A stretch of DNA of 64,000 nt from Blastomussa wellsi (lineage: Eukaryota; Cnidaria; Anthozoa; Scleractinia; Plerogyridae), in NCBI GenBank assembly GCA_947652115.1, contig OX393568.1, positions 24,400,463 through 24,464,462 of the forward strand, in the 5' to 3' direction. The notes below the pieces were generated by a model, which was given only the letters and a program-made list of their open reading frames with translations, did no database searches and was not told where the DNA came from. This document shows positions 53,003 through 62,698 of this stretch, in pieces. Every line of letters begins with the position of its first letter. Positions within the stretch are counted from its first letter, which is position 1. The position numbers were made by a program, and so were the translations under genes.

Positions 53003-53177
53003 TTTAAAAGATTCCCGCTTTTAAAGATTCCCCGCTTTTAAAGATTCCCCGTTTTAAAGATTCCCGCTTTTAAAGATTCCCCGTTTTAAAGATTCTCGCT
53101 TTAAAGATTCTCCGTTTTAAAGATTCCCGCTTTTAAAGATTCCCTATTTTAAAGATTCCCGCTTTCAAAGATTCCCC
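53003..53177 (+). repeat. Minisatellite, 16-19 bp unit
   Basis: About ten imperfect copies of AAAGATTCCCCGCTTTT, with variants CCCG/CCCCG/CTCG. Confidence 0.92.
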
Positions 53178-53572
53178 AGCCCATTCCCCATTCCTGTTTT
53201 AAAGATAGCCCGAGAAACATCACAATATTTGATAAATACAGGTCGCCTGCTTTATAAATAAAATTGAAATATATAAATTAGACGAATTATGCAAATTCAT
53301 TACAAGTGGAATAGAAGTGCGAATCAACGTGAATATTTTGCAATGATGTATTATTAATTCTTTGCTGCGGGCATATTCGCACATTTTGATTAGAAATTTT
53401 AATTAATGACGCGATTTCATACATCCATGCGCACTTTAGATCACCTTCATTTTCAAATTTAGCAACCGTCTTTCAGTAGACCAGTTTGCTCCTAGAGCTC
53501 GTCACTGGATCTCTTGGAAAACTTTAAATCTGGCTCTTCCCGTAACGTTTACCGATCTTCCGCCAACTTCAG

Positions 53573-56500
53573 GTGAACCGCTCCTCTTACAACGAGTTTT
53601 GCTTGGACATTGAGCAAGAACTCAGTTTTCACGATGAACAAGCTTGCTCTACAAAGTTATTCACTTGTTATGCATCTGAAACTTTGCTTGGCAGGTAAGC
53701 GGTATATTTGAGCATGTGGTTCTCCGAATTATTTTAAAGCAACCCTCTCTAAGTCCTGTGTGGTAGCCGACAAACGTTCGTGAAGAATTACCCAAGAATT
53801 ATATACATTCAGTTTGTCATATTTTTTCAGAAGATTCTGGATGCAAGACTGACAAAGGCAATGCAATTACCAAGTTAAATCATGTGGGCACAAATTAAAG
53901 AGGACTCATTACAACGGAAAACGCACATCTTAAGAAGGAAACCACAGTTAATTGTATAGCCATAAAACACTTACATTCAGAATTTAGAATCCGATTATTT
54001 TGTGAACATTACTTTTACGAGGCTAAAGTAAGCGGTACCTGACTAGATAAAGCGCCAGCAAACACTCGATGATCTTTTCTTAACTATACATCAATATTCA
54101 GACGGTATTGATTTGGTATTTGGTGAAAATCTTGAATTCGATGGAACCGGGGGGTGAGTTTCAGGTCACACACTTGACCTTCGAGATCTCGGAATAGTCA
54201 AAGAATAATTTGGATAGGCGCGACACCAGACCGAAAACAAAACCGTGAGAAAATGTTTATATCGCATTTTTTTCTTTGCAATTTTATTTTCTAACTTTGA
54301 GTAATTGTTCGTCATACTATGAGTCCTGACTTGAGAAATGTTTCAAACACTACAGATGGATACATGGCAAACTGAGAAAGACCAGAAAGATTAAGAAAAC
54401 CTTCGAGTGGCATGGCATCCGAGTTGCAGTTTTGCATGCGTCAGAAGTGGAACTGATTTTAAATCCTGACATCATCCCGATTCAGTGCATGAGCTGCTCA
54501 CTCAGCTCACGGTAAGTAGCAACTCGTTCAAGTAAAAATTAAATCCTATAGCGCGTACACTCTTTTTACAAGAACGGCTAATTTTGGAGCTGAGGCTGAA
54601 CGTTCTTATATTTTTTGCAATTTGAGGCTGAAAACGTTCTTAAGATGTTACATGGTATAGTATTTCAATAAATTACTGCGGACGTGACCAGCAGTGCTTC
54701 TCATTTTAATATACAGTGAGCAAAATGAAAGTGTTCTTAATCGAGTCTCAGCCTGGGGACTGCTCAACGTTCTTATAAAAAATATTCTTATAAAAAGAGT
54801 GTATATTTTCCCGTGAAAGGAGTGAAATGATGCGAATTAGATGAAATGATTATTCATTAATGAGAGAACTGATCCTCGCAGTAACTTTAAAATTTGAACG
54901 TTTGGAAATTAAATTCAGGTTTCCGATGGGGTTCGAACCCACGCCGTTGCCTTCGTGATACCGGTGCGACGAGAAGTGTTAATTTGACCAAACTAGGAAG
55001 TGATTCAAACCCGTGACTCCGCATTGGCGGTTCGATGCCCTAACAACGACAAGACAATTAACAGCTCCGACGGGATTCCAACCCGTGTTTCCTCGACATA
55101 TAGGGATACAATGCTCTAAAAAGATCAACGAGAAAAATCGGAGATCAAACGGTATTCAAACCCTTTTCAGAAACGGCGAGAAAACTCAGAGTTCCAACGG
55201 GATTCAAACCCGCGACTTTGCGTTTATAACGGTTCGATGCTTTAACAACGGAAAACCAATTCAGAGTTCCAACGTGATTCACACCCGTGACTTCGAGTCG
55301 GCGATTCGATTCTCTAACAGAGGCAAGACAATTATCAGCTCCGACGGGATTCCAACCCGTGTCTCTTCGACATTTAGGGATACAATACTCTATAAAGATC
55401 GACGAGAAAAATCGGAGATCAAACGGTATTCAAACCCATTTCAGAAACGGCGAGAAAACTCAGAGTTCCAACGGGATTCAAACCCGTGACTTTGCGTTTA
55501 TAACGGTTCGATGCTTTAACAACGGAAAACCAATTCAGAGTTCCAACGTGATTCAAACCCGTGACTTCGAGTCGGCGATTCGATACTCTAACAGAGGCAA
55601 GACAATTATCGGCTCCGACGGGATTCCAACCCGTGTCTCCTCGACATATAGGGATACAATGCTCTATAAAGATCGACGAGAAAAATCGGAGATCAAACGG
55701 TATTCAAACCCATTTCAGAAACGGCGAGAAAACTCAGAGTTCCAACGGGATTCAAACCCGTGACTTTGCGTTTATAACGGTTCGATGCTTTAACAACGGA
55801 AAACCAATTCAGAGTTCCAACGTGATTCAAACCCGTGACTTCGAGTCGGCGATTCGATACTCTAACAGAGGCAAGACAATTATCGGCTCCGACGGGATTC
55901 CAACCCGTGTCTCCTCGACATATAGGGATACAATGCTCTATAAAGATCGACGAGAAAAATCGGAGATCAAACGGTATTCAAACCCATTTCAGAAACGGCG
56001 AGAAAACTCAGAGTTCCAACGGGATTCACACCCGTGACTTCGCGTTGGCGATTCGATTCTCTAACAGAGGCAAGACAATTATCAGCTCCGACGGGATTCC
56101 AACCCGTGTCTCCTCGACATATAGGGATTCAATGCTCTATAAAGATCGACGAGAAAAATCGGAGATCAAACGGTATTCAAACCCATTTCAGAAACGGCGA
56201 GAAAACTCAGACTTCCAACGGGATTCAAACCCGTGACCTGGCGTTTATAACGGTTCGATGCTTTAACAACGGAAAACCAATTCAGAGTTCCAACGTGATT
56301 CAAACCCGTGACTTCGATCGGCGATTCGATACTCTAACAGAGTCAAGACAATTATCGGCTCCGACGGGATTCCAACCCGTGTCTCCTCGACATTTAGGGA
56401 TACAATGCTCTATAAAGATCGACGAGAAAAATCGGAGATCAAACGGTATTCAAACCCATTTCAGAAACGGCGAGAAAACTCAGAGTTCCAATGGGATTCA

Positions 56501-58966
56501 CACCCGTGACTTCGCGTTGGCGATTCGATGCTCTAACAGAGGCAAGACAATTATCAGCTCCGACGGGATTCCAACCCGTGTCTCCTCGACATATAGGGAT
56601 ACAATGCTCTATAAAGATCGACGAGAAAAATCGGAGCTCAAACGGTATTCAAACCCATCTAAGATCTGCGAGAAAAATCACAGTTCCAACGGGATTCAAA
56701 CCCGTGACTTCGAGTCGGCGATTCGATACTCTAACAGAGGCAAGACAATTATCGGCTCCGACGGGATTCCAACCCGTGTCTCCTCGACATTTAGGGATAC
56801 AATGCTCTATAAAGATCAACGAGAAAAATCGGAGCTCAAACGGTATTCAAACCCATTTCAGAAACGGCGAGAAAACTCAGAGTTCCAACGGGATTCAAAC
56901 CCGTGACTTCGTGTTGGCGATTCGATGCTCTAACAGAGGCAAGACAATTATCAGCTCCGACGGGATTCCAACCCGTGTCTCCTCGACATATAGGGATACA
57001 ATGCTCTATAAAGATCGACGAGAAAAATCGGAGCTCAAACGGTATTCAAACCCATCTAAGATCTGCGAGAAAAATCACAGTTCCAACGGGATTCAAACCC
57101 GTGACTTCGCGTTAGCGGTTCGACGCTCGGACAACGGCAAAACAATTCAGAGCTCCGACGGGATTCAAATCCGTGTCTCCTCGATATATTGGGATACGAT
57201 ACTCCAAGATCGACGAGAAAAATAAGAGCTCAAACGGAATTCAAACCGCTCAAAGATCGGCGAGAAAACTTAGCGTTCCAACGGGATTCAAACCCGTGGC
57301 TCCTCTATATATAGGGATACGATGCTCTAAGATCGACGAGAAAAATAAATTTGAAGTTACATTAATGTAATCCCATGCTGGGTGGAAGGTTTCGTGCGTT
57401 CCACTTGGTGCTTATCTACCTGCACGCTCCCGAGGTACGGTTGCAGCACTGTTGGGGCTAGGGACTATGCACCTGAATTGGAAACCCACCCTTTCTGCTA
57501 TTGCACGTTGGTATCATGAGTACCATACGAGTCAACTCAGAAAATCATGTGATCTGAGAGGCAGAGAGGACTGGTTCTTGTTCCTCATGAGGTGGTACTT
57601 CCCTCAGAACGCTTTCAGGCTCTAACCCCCAGAGGACTGCCTGTATTCAAGTGGGGATTACACATTCCGAGCTGACTAATGAAAATCAAAGAATCCTAAA
57701 AAAAAAACAACACTTCCAAAATAATTCGCACCCGTAACCTCCACGAAAGTGGTGCAATTGTATAAAATGGGCCAGAAAAATCAGAGTTCCAACGGGATTC
57801 AAACCCGTGACTCCGCGTTAGCGGTTCCATGCTCGGACAACGGCAAACGAATTCAGAGCTCTGACGGGATTCAAACCCGTATCTCCTCGATATATAGGGA
57901 TACAATGCTCTATAAAGATCGACGAGAAAAATCAGAGCTCCAACGGAATTCAAACCGCTCTAAGATAAGCGAGAAAGTCAGTCAGAGTTCTGACGGGATT
58001 CAAACCCGTGTCTCCTTGATATATTGGGATACCATACTCTAAGATCGACGAAAAAAATCAGAGCTCCAACGGAATTCAAACCACTCTAAGATCGGCGAGA
58101 AAACTTAGAGTTCCAATGAGATTCAAACCCTTGATATATAATGTACGATGCCGTAACGTCGGCAAGAAAAATCAGAGCTCCAACGGGATTCAAACCCGTG
58201 ACTTCGCGATAACGGTTCGATGCTCTGACAACGGCAAAACAATTCAGAGCTCCGACGTGATTTAAAACTGTCCCTCCTTGATACATAATGTACGATGCCG
58301 TAATGTCGGCAAGAAAAATCAGAGCTCCAACGGGATTCAAACCCGTGTCTCCGCTCTAGCGGTTCGATGCTCTGACAACGTGAAAAGAATTCAGAGCTCC
58401 GACGTGATTTAAAACTGTCCCTCCTTGATATATAATGTACGATGCCGTAATGTCGGCAAGAAAAATCAGAGCTCCGACGGGATTCAAACCCGTGTCCCCT
58501 CGATAGATAGGGCAACGATGCTCTAAGATCGACGAGCAACTGAATCAGAGCTCCAACGCGATAGCTCGACGTGAAATACAGATCTCCAACGTGAATCAAA
58601 CCCGTGACTCTGCATTAGCGGTGTGATGCTCTAAGATCGGTGAAAAAAGGTCATAGCTCCAACGGGATTCAAACACGTGCCTTCCCGGTAGCGTTTGCAA
58701 AGAAGGGTTCAAAAAAATTCAAATTCGAGTCTGTTTAAGCTGCGATGATCACTCACTTGTTGATATGTAGATCCTCAGTTCAAACATATGAAATTTCATG
58801 TATTCACAATATTCTCCAATTTGAGCCATTTGGGATATCGTCTTGAAACCTTTTCATTTTTGAAAACAAAAATTAGCAATTAACATTAACAGATATTCCT
58901 TATTTTATTTCAACAATTATTCCATGCAGCCGTGATTTCTGGAAACGAGAACATCATGCATTATAA
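53573..58966 (+). CDS. Unrecognised gene, three putative 3' exons
   Basis: Not recognised. Three exons join in phase: 53573-53694 (starts after CTTCAG, ends GGCAG|GTAAGC), 54356-54511 (after ACTACAG, ends CG|GTAAGT) and 58930-58966 (after CATGCAG, ends in TAA). They encode about 104 residues. The first is Cys-rich (NEFCLDIEQELS, ACSTKLFTCYASE), the second basic then hydrophobic (KLRKTRKIKKTFEWHGIRV, PIQCMSCSLSS), and the end is RDFWKREHHAL. The start and upstream exons are not found. The last intron, about 4.4 kb, would contain the tRNA-like satellite. Support is splice consensus plus three-way phase agreement only; chance assembly is possible, especially for the 37-nt last exon. Confidence 0.35.
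54919..54972 (-). repeat. tRNA-like fragment next to the satellite
   Basis: On the minus strand GCACCGGTATCACGAAGG and GTGGGTTCGAACCCCATCGG correspond to the anticodon and T-arm regions of the module at 13961 (GCACCGGTATCGCGGAG, ACGGGTTCGAATCCCGT). It is a plausible relative or seed of the array. Confidence 0.6.
54997..58690 (-). repeat. tRNA-like tandem satellite with 274/199-bp higher-order repeat
   Basis: Tandem units read on the minus strand as tRNA-like 3' portions: GTCAGAGCATCGAACCG (D/anticodon arms), CACGGGTTTGAATCCCGTTG (T-arm with B box GGTTTGAATCC), then GGAGCTCTGATTTTTC. The 274-bp higher-order unit has four subunits of 77, 48, 75 and 74 bp. Its start recurs at 55065, 55339, 55613 and 55887, then at 56086, 56359, 56558, 56756, 56955 and 57153. 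The steps are 274, 274, 274, 199, 273, 199, 198, 199 and 198. I count roughly 45-50 T-arm motifs by eye. After an interruption (57352-57720) the array continues in a looser, more diverged form to about 58690. Confidence 0.9.
57352..57720. repeat. Non-satellite interruption of the array
   Basis: About 370 bp without T-arm motifs. It begins near the palindrome TTACATTAATGTAA and ends near an A9-10 run (CCTAAAAAAAAAAC). It includes GGGTGGAAGGTTTCGTGCG. It may be an inserted retroposon with an A-tail. I recognise no family and found no target duplication. Confidence 0.5.
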
Positions 58967-61693
58967 GCAATCTCATATCCCATGAGCGCTTGTAGAATAT
59001 TTTTTTTTACTAATGTATCAGTTATGATTCACATTAGACAGGAAGAAGACCGCGCGCGGTGTGAACGTCTCAACCCTCCTACGTGGGGGGGGGGGGGGGG
59101 GGGGAGGAGTGGGGAATCAGTGAAAAATGAGGATGTAGGCTAAAGGTGACTCAATCAATCAATCAACTTTATTTAAAACACGGTAAATGGCTCAGCAAGC
59201 TGGTTTGTATGTACTGCCGCGGGTAATAATTGGCTGTAAGACTGATATGGTTATGTAAGATTGTGTTGGGACTTGGTAGGTTAGACGGCGAAATCTATAA
59301 TACTGCGTAAATATATAATGGACATGTATAAATTCACTCTAGCTGAAAGTCAATTGAAAGGCAGGTCCGTTTTTATGGTTATGTATTTCTAAGTAATGTC
59401 ATGTAAAACTATAAGGCAATATATATATATATATGTGTTACTGTAGGTAAGGCCACTTTTGACGCTGTAGCGTATGTAGGTCCATGTATGGTTGAGTATT
59501 TTTATGTAAGACCATGTAAGGTTATGGTTAGCATGTAGGTCTATGTTTGGTATAGTGGTTGTTTGATCCTTGCCTTCCAAATGTTTCAGGAACACATCTT
59601 TCAAAGCTTTGGACATATTCGGCAGCGTCTATACGTAGATTGTCAAAATATCCTCGCAAGTTCGGAAATTGCCAGAACCATCTTCGGAAATTCGGGCACT
59701 CTGAAGACAGAAATTCAAAGCATTTGTTCTCAGAAAAAGTTGCTCTGCCTATGGTCACTGCAGAAATGGCGCCCAAAACTTTGTACACTCGTGAGGCTTA
59801 GGATGTATAAGTATGACGTCATTAAAGCGACAAAGGAGTAACGCCCTTGTAACACTCCAAACCGGACAACACGTTAGTTCATAGTTAGTTTGATTCGAAT
59901 CCTTTAAACCATGGCCAAACGTATTGTGGGACTGGCAAGGTGTCACATGCTTAAGGTTCTACTTCCGGTGTTTCGTGATCTCTGGTCTTTCGGAAGCTTC
60001 CGAATATTAGTCGCTATATCATTTTCGGAAATTTCGAAAATTTCCCTACAAACACGTTCAAGGTTCTACTTTCGTTGTTCCTCCATTTCCGGTCTTTCGC
60101 GGTAACCTTGAAATCAGTCGTCGTATCATTTTGGGACATTTCGACAGTTCCGGTAAACGAGGCTATTTATATTTAATTAACAAAGCTATTTCTACCTCAA
60201 AAAGAAAATCTCAGAGACTCAAAGGACAGTGCAGAATGCAAAACCAAACGTAATTGCTAGCCATTTCTTGACAGCAGTAACACGATACTTTTGTTATTTG
60301 TAACATTATACTTTGTTTCTCCGCATCGCTGATTTTCAACACAAAGCGTCATATTTTGTGATTTATTAAACACGCACCAAAGAATGGAAAAATATATCTT
60401 TCGAAAGGGTTTTTAAAACGTAGTACAGTTAGTACATTGTTCTCTGGTTGTTACGAAATTTGTGCCGAAAATCCTGGTGAAAGATTTTGCATATTTAATT
60501 TAATTTAATTTAAGTCCCTTAATTTAATTTAAGTCCCTTGAATCCGAAACAAATATTGATACAAAATTAAACGATGCATACAAGTGGCAATTTCATTAGT
60601 TATCGATCGATAGTATCCTAATTCTGATTGGTGTGAAATACACCGCTCGTCCATCCATCCATCCATCCATCCACCCATCCATCCACTGAATAGGACATAC
60701 GTCCGTACGCAATAAAGCGCATGCAGTGCGATGTGACGGCAGGGCGATCTGCAAATTTTAACCTGATGATCTTGGTGATCCTCGCTAGCGCTATATTTGA
60801 TTGGAGAACAGATTGTAACCTATCTTTTATTGTGTATTTGGTAATAAAGCGTAGTTGTTGAAAAAGGAGAATCAGTAATTCTCCCAAACCAGACCGGGCC
60901 GGCACTGCCTTAATTCCAGATTGTTTCAAAGCTTCTTCGCAGTACACGCAGTTTGAAATTATTATTCTATAAACTTCACCACAGAGGCACTTTGTTATTT
61001 TCTAGCTTAAGATCCTTTACAGTGTTTCGATGAAAAAAATAAAAATTCGCGTTCTGTTGTTGGGAAATTAATATTATGCGCTCCTTCATAACAACTGCTC
61101 TACAGTCGTGTAATTTATATCGGTAGAACCTTTAAACGTTTTGATTATTGAATTTTACTACGTATTATATTATTTTTCGCTAGAGCAATGCTTCTCAAAT
61201 GCCGAGCAAACAAAACGATGCTATACGTCCAGGTTTCGACATCTAACGAAAAGAAAATTCCTCTTGTTTCAATCTGGGAAACAATTAAATAGCTAGAAAA
61301 ACTTAACATCTCGCATTGTTGTCGATATAATGATCAGAAAATGTTAAAATCGATGACAAAATATGAAGCTAGTGGTTCTCTTCGCGAAATAACAAAAGGT
61401 AAATGCTTAGAAAATGTAAATTGTTCCATTTAAGGTGTAAAACATAAGCGTTTTGACAAGAACTTGTCCAATAAGGTTTTGGCGACAACACAAATAGCAT
61501 TATCATCAATATCTATCACGGATGATCCTTCTACAGTCATGAATAATTATATTTGCGGACAAAAAATTGGAGATTATTCCGGGAGGAAATCAACATGTGC
61601 TTGCAAACATCTGTCGGCTAAGTGACACGCATCGCTTTGTTGTGAACCTTTAGTTAGCTTTTCTTCAAAATCGTGCCCGGCGCAATTCGAGAA
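58967..61693. other. Repeat-rich intergenic region
   Basis: No supportable gene. A G20 run lies at 59085-59104. (TCAA)n followed by CTTTATTTAAAACACGG near 59150-59180 may be a LINE 3' tail on the minus strand. Overlapping short frames around 59560-59840 and TTCGGAAATTTCG-type motifs near 60000-60050 look non-coding. Confidence 0.45.
60534..60710 (+). repeat. Dispersed repeat with (CATC)n core, copy B
   Basis: Same order and flanks as 52412-52594, including ATCGATCGATAGTATCCTAA and ACATACGTCCGTACGC. The (CATC)n length differs and one unit reads CACC. Preceded by TTTAATTTAA simple repeats. Confidence 0.85.
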
Positions 61694-62698
61694 ATGGGAA
61701 CTGGAGGAAAAGACAAAGATGGCGAATCAGCACAGCTCGTGGGCAGTGAAGATGTAGAAACAGGTCAGGAGGAAGATTCCAGCGAAAAGTGTAAAAACAA
61801 GAAGGGTTGCGGAGCGAAATGTTTAGCTTGCTTCCGTTGCTGCTTTGGATGTATACTGTTCCCATTTGTCTTTATAATCACGTTCATAGCTTGTCTGGTT
61901 TGGCTTATTCTGTTACCAGGTATGTTGAAAGAAACTGATCTTTTGAGCTAATCCTCTTAGGTTAATCTACGCCGTTTTTAAAACCCATTTCTAATGATAA
62001 ATATCCTAACAAAGCAAACGTCAACGCCGCCTATTTCTGACGGGTTTAAACTGAACCCAAGATAGATAAAAAAAATTGTGGGTTTCAATTTTTTTTCCTG
62101 TTTATTTCAAGCGACTTTTCAAATTTTAAAACCCATTTTAAAACGCCGTTTTTAAAACCAATTTCTAATGATAAATATCCTAACAAAGCAAACGTCAACA
62201 CCGCCTATTTCTGACGGGTTTAAACAGAACCCAAAAAGATAGATAAAAAATTGTGGGTTTCAATTTTTTTTCCCGTTTATTTCAAGCGACTTTTCTAGCT
62301 TTTGCAATGAAGTCACTACTAGTAGCGATAATTTCTAGAAATGAATTGTTTTCAGGTAAAAAAAGTCCTGTCGTTGTCGCTCCAGCCTCCCCAAAAGGCA
62401 CTTCGCCGCGAATCCCGCCAGCTTCGCAGGCTAAATGTCATCGTTGTGTCTTGGTTGAATAAAATCAGCTGCAAACTCGCAGAATTCAATTTACCATCAG
62501 AATATTGAGTTTCTTTTCAGCCAGTCATTTTATTTCTCATTTAAAATTTAAATAAGCACATCTCCCCTCTCTCTTTTTTTTTCAGCTAAATGCTGTTCGC
62601 CGTGCTGTGCTCCATTGTTTGACTGGATCGTCCGTCTCTTGATGCTGCCAGTTCGGTTTTATCGCTGGGTATTGGGAAAAGAACAAGGAGATGAATAA
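61694..62698 (+). CDS. Small cysteine-rich membrane protein, two exons
   Basis: Not recognised. Exon 61694-61919 (ATG in GAAATGGGAACTGG) ends at TTACCAG|GTATG. Exon 62586-62698 follows a TTTTTTTTCAG acceptor in matching phase, giving 112 aa. The N-terminus is acidic (SEDVETGQEEDSSE), then a basic Cys cluster (KKGCGAKCLACFRCCFGC) adjoins a hydrophobic helix (ILFPFVFIITFIACLVWLIL), and exon 2 adds a second Cys cluster (KCCSPCCAPLFDW) and a basic/hydrophobic end (IVRLLMLPVRFYRWVLG). The Cys clusters beside a helix suggest palmitoylation (inference). AATAAA overlaps the stop codon (62694-62699), and another lies near 62866. Confidence 0.6.
61970..62295 (+). repeat. Tandem duplication in intron of the small Cys-rich gene
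   Basis: 61970-62143 and 62144-62295 are near-identical direct copies sharing TTCTAATGATAAATATCCTA, GCCTATTTCTGACGGGTTTA and TTGTGGGTTTCAATTTTTTT. The second copy lacks the last 20-odd bases. Confidence 0.92.
62356..62462 (+). CDS. Possible alternative last exon of the small Cys-rich gene
   Basis: A TTGTTTTCAG acceptor precedes a frame in the right phase for the donor at 61920. It encodes GKKSPVVVAPASPKGTSPR and ends in CHRCVLVE with a stop at 62460-62462. The resulting protein would be 110 aa with a proline/serine-rich tail in place of the second Cys cluster. Splice signals and phase are the only evidence. Confidence 0.3.

Larger units (their letters stand above)
50546..53572. other. HisRS 3' UTR and repeat-rich intergenic region
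   Basis: Past the HisRS poly(A) signal (50801) no gene is supportable. A repeat near 51551-51655 contains GCGAGCAGAGTCTCTTCGAT. The hairpin element, (CATC)n repeat and minisatellite are listed separately. Upstream exons of the gene at 53573 could be hidden here but I could not identify them. Confidence 0.45.

Noticed and set aside
53634..53697. Signal-peptide-like start MNKLALQSYSLVMHLKLCLA
   Set aside because: Attractive, but this frame meets a stop soon after the splice to 54356, whereas the other frame stays open through three exons. It could still splice elsewhere.
55013..57370. Long overlapping open frames with SNGIQTRD/FQPVSPRH repeats (up to 290 aa)
   Set aside because: They are plus-strand translations of the tRNA-like satellite. 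The same DNA is open in more than one frame, the unit length of 274 is not a multiple of three, and the conserved feature is a tRNA T-arm on the other strand.
54997..58690. CRISPR-like array
   Set aside because: The regular palindromic motif is a T-arm, the intervening sequences are repeated rather than unique, and the setting is an intron-rich animal genome with no cas genes.
59560..59841. Two overlapping plus-strand frames of 80-92 aa
   Set aside because: Overlapping frames on both strands with no splice signals or family resemblance; the composition looks repeat-derived.
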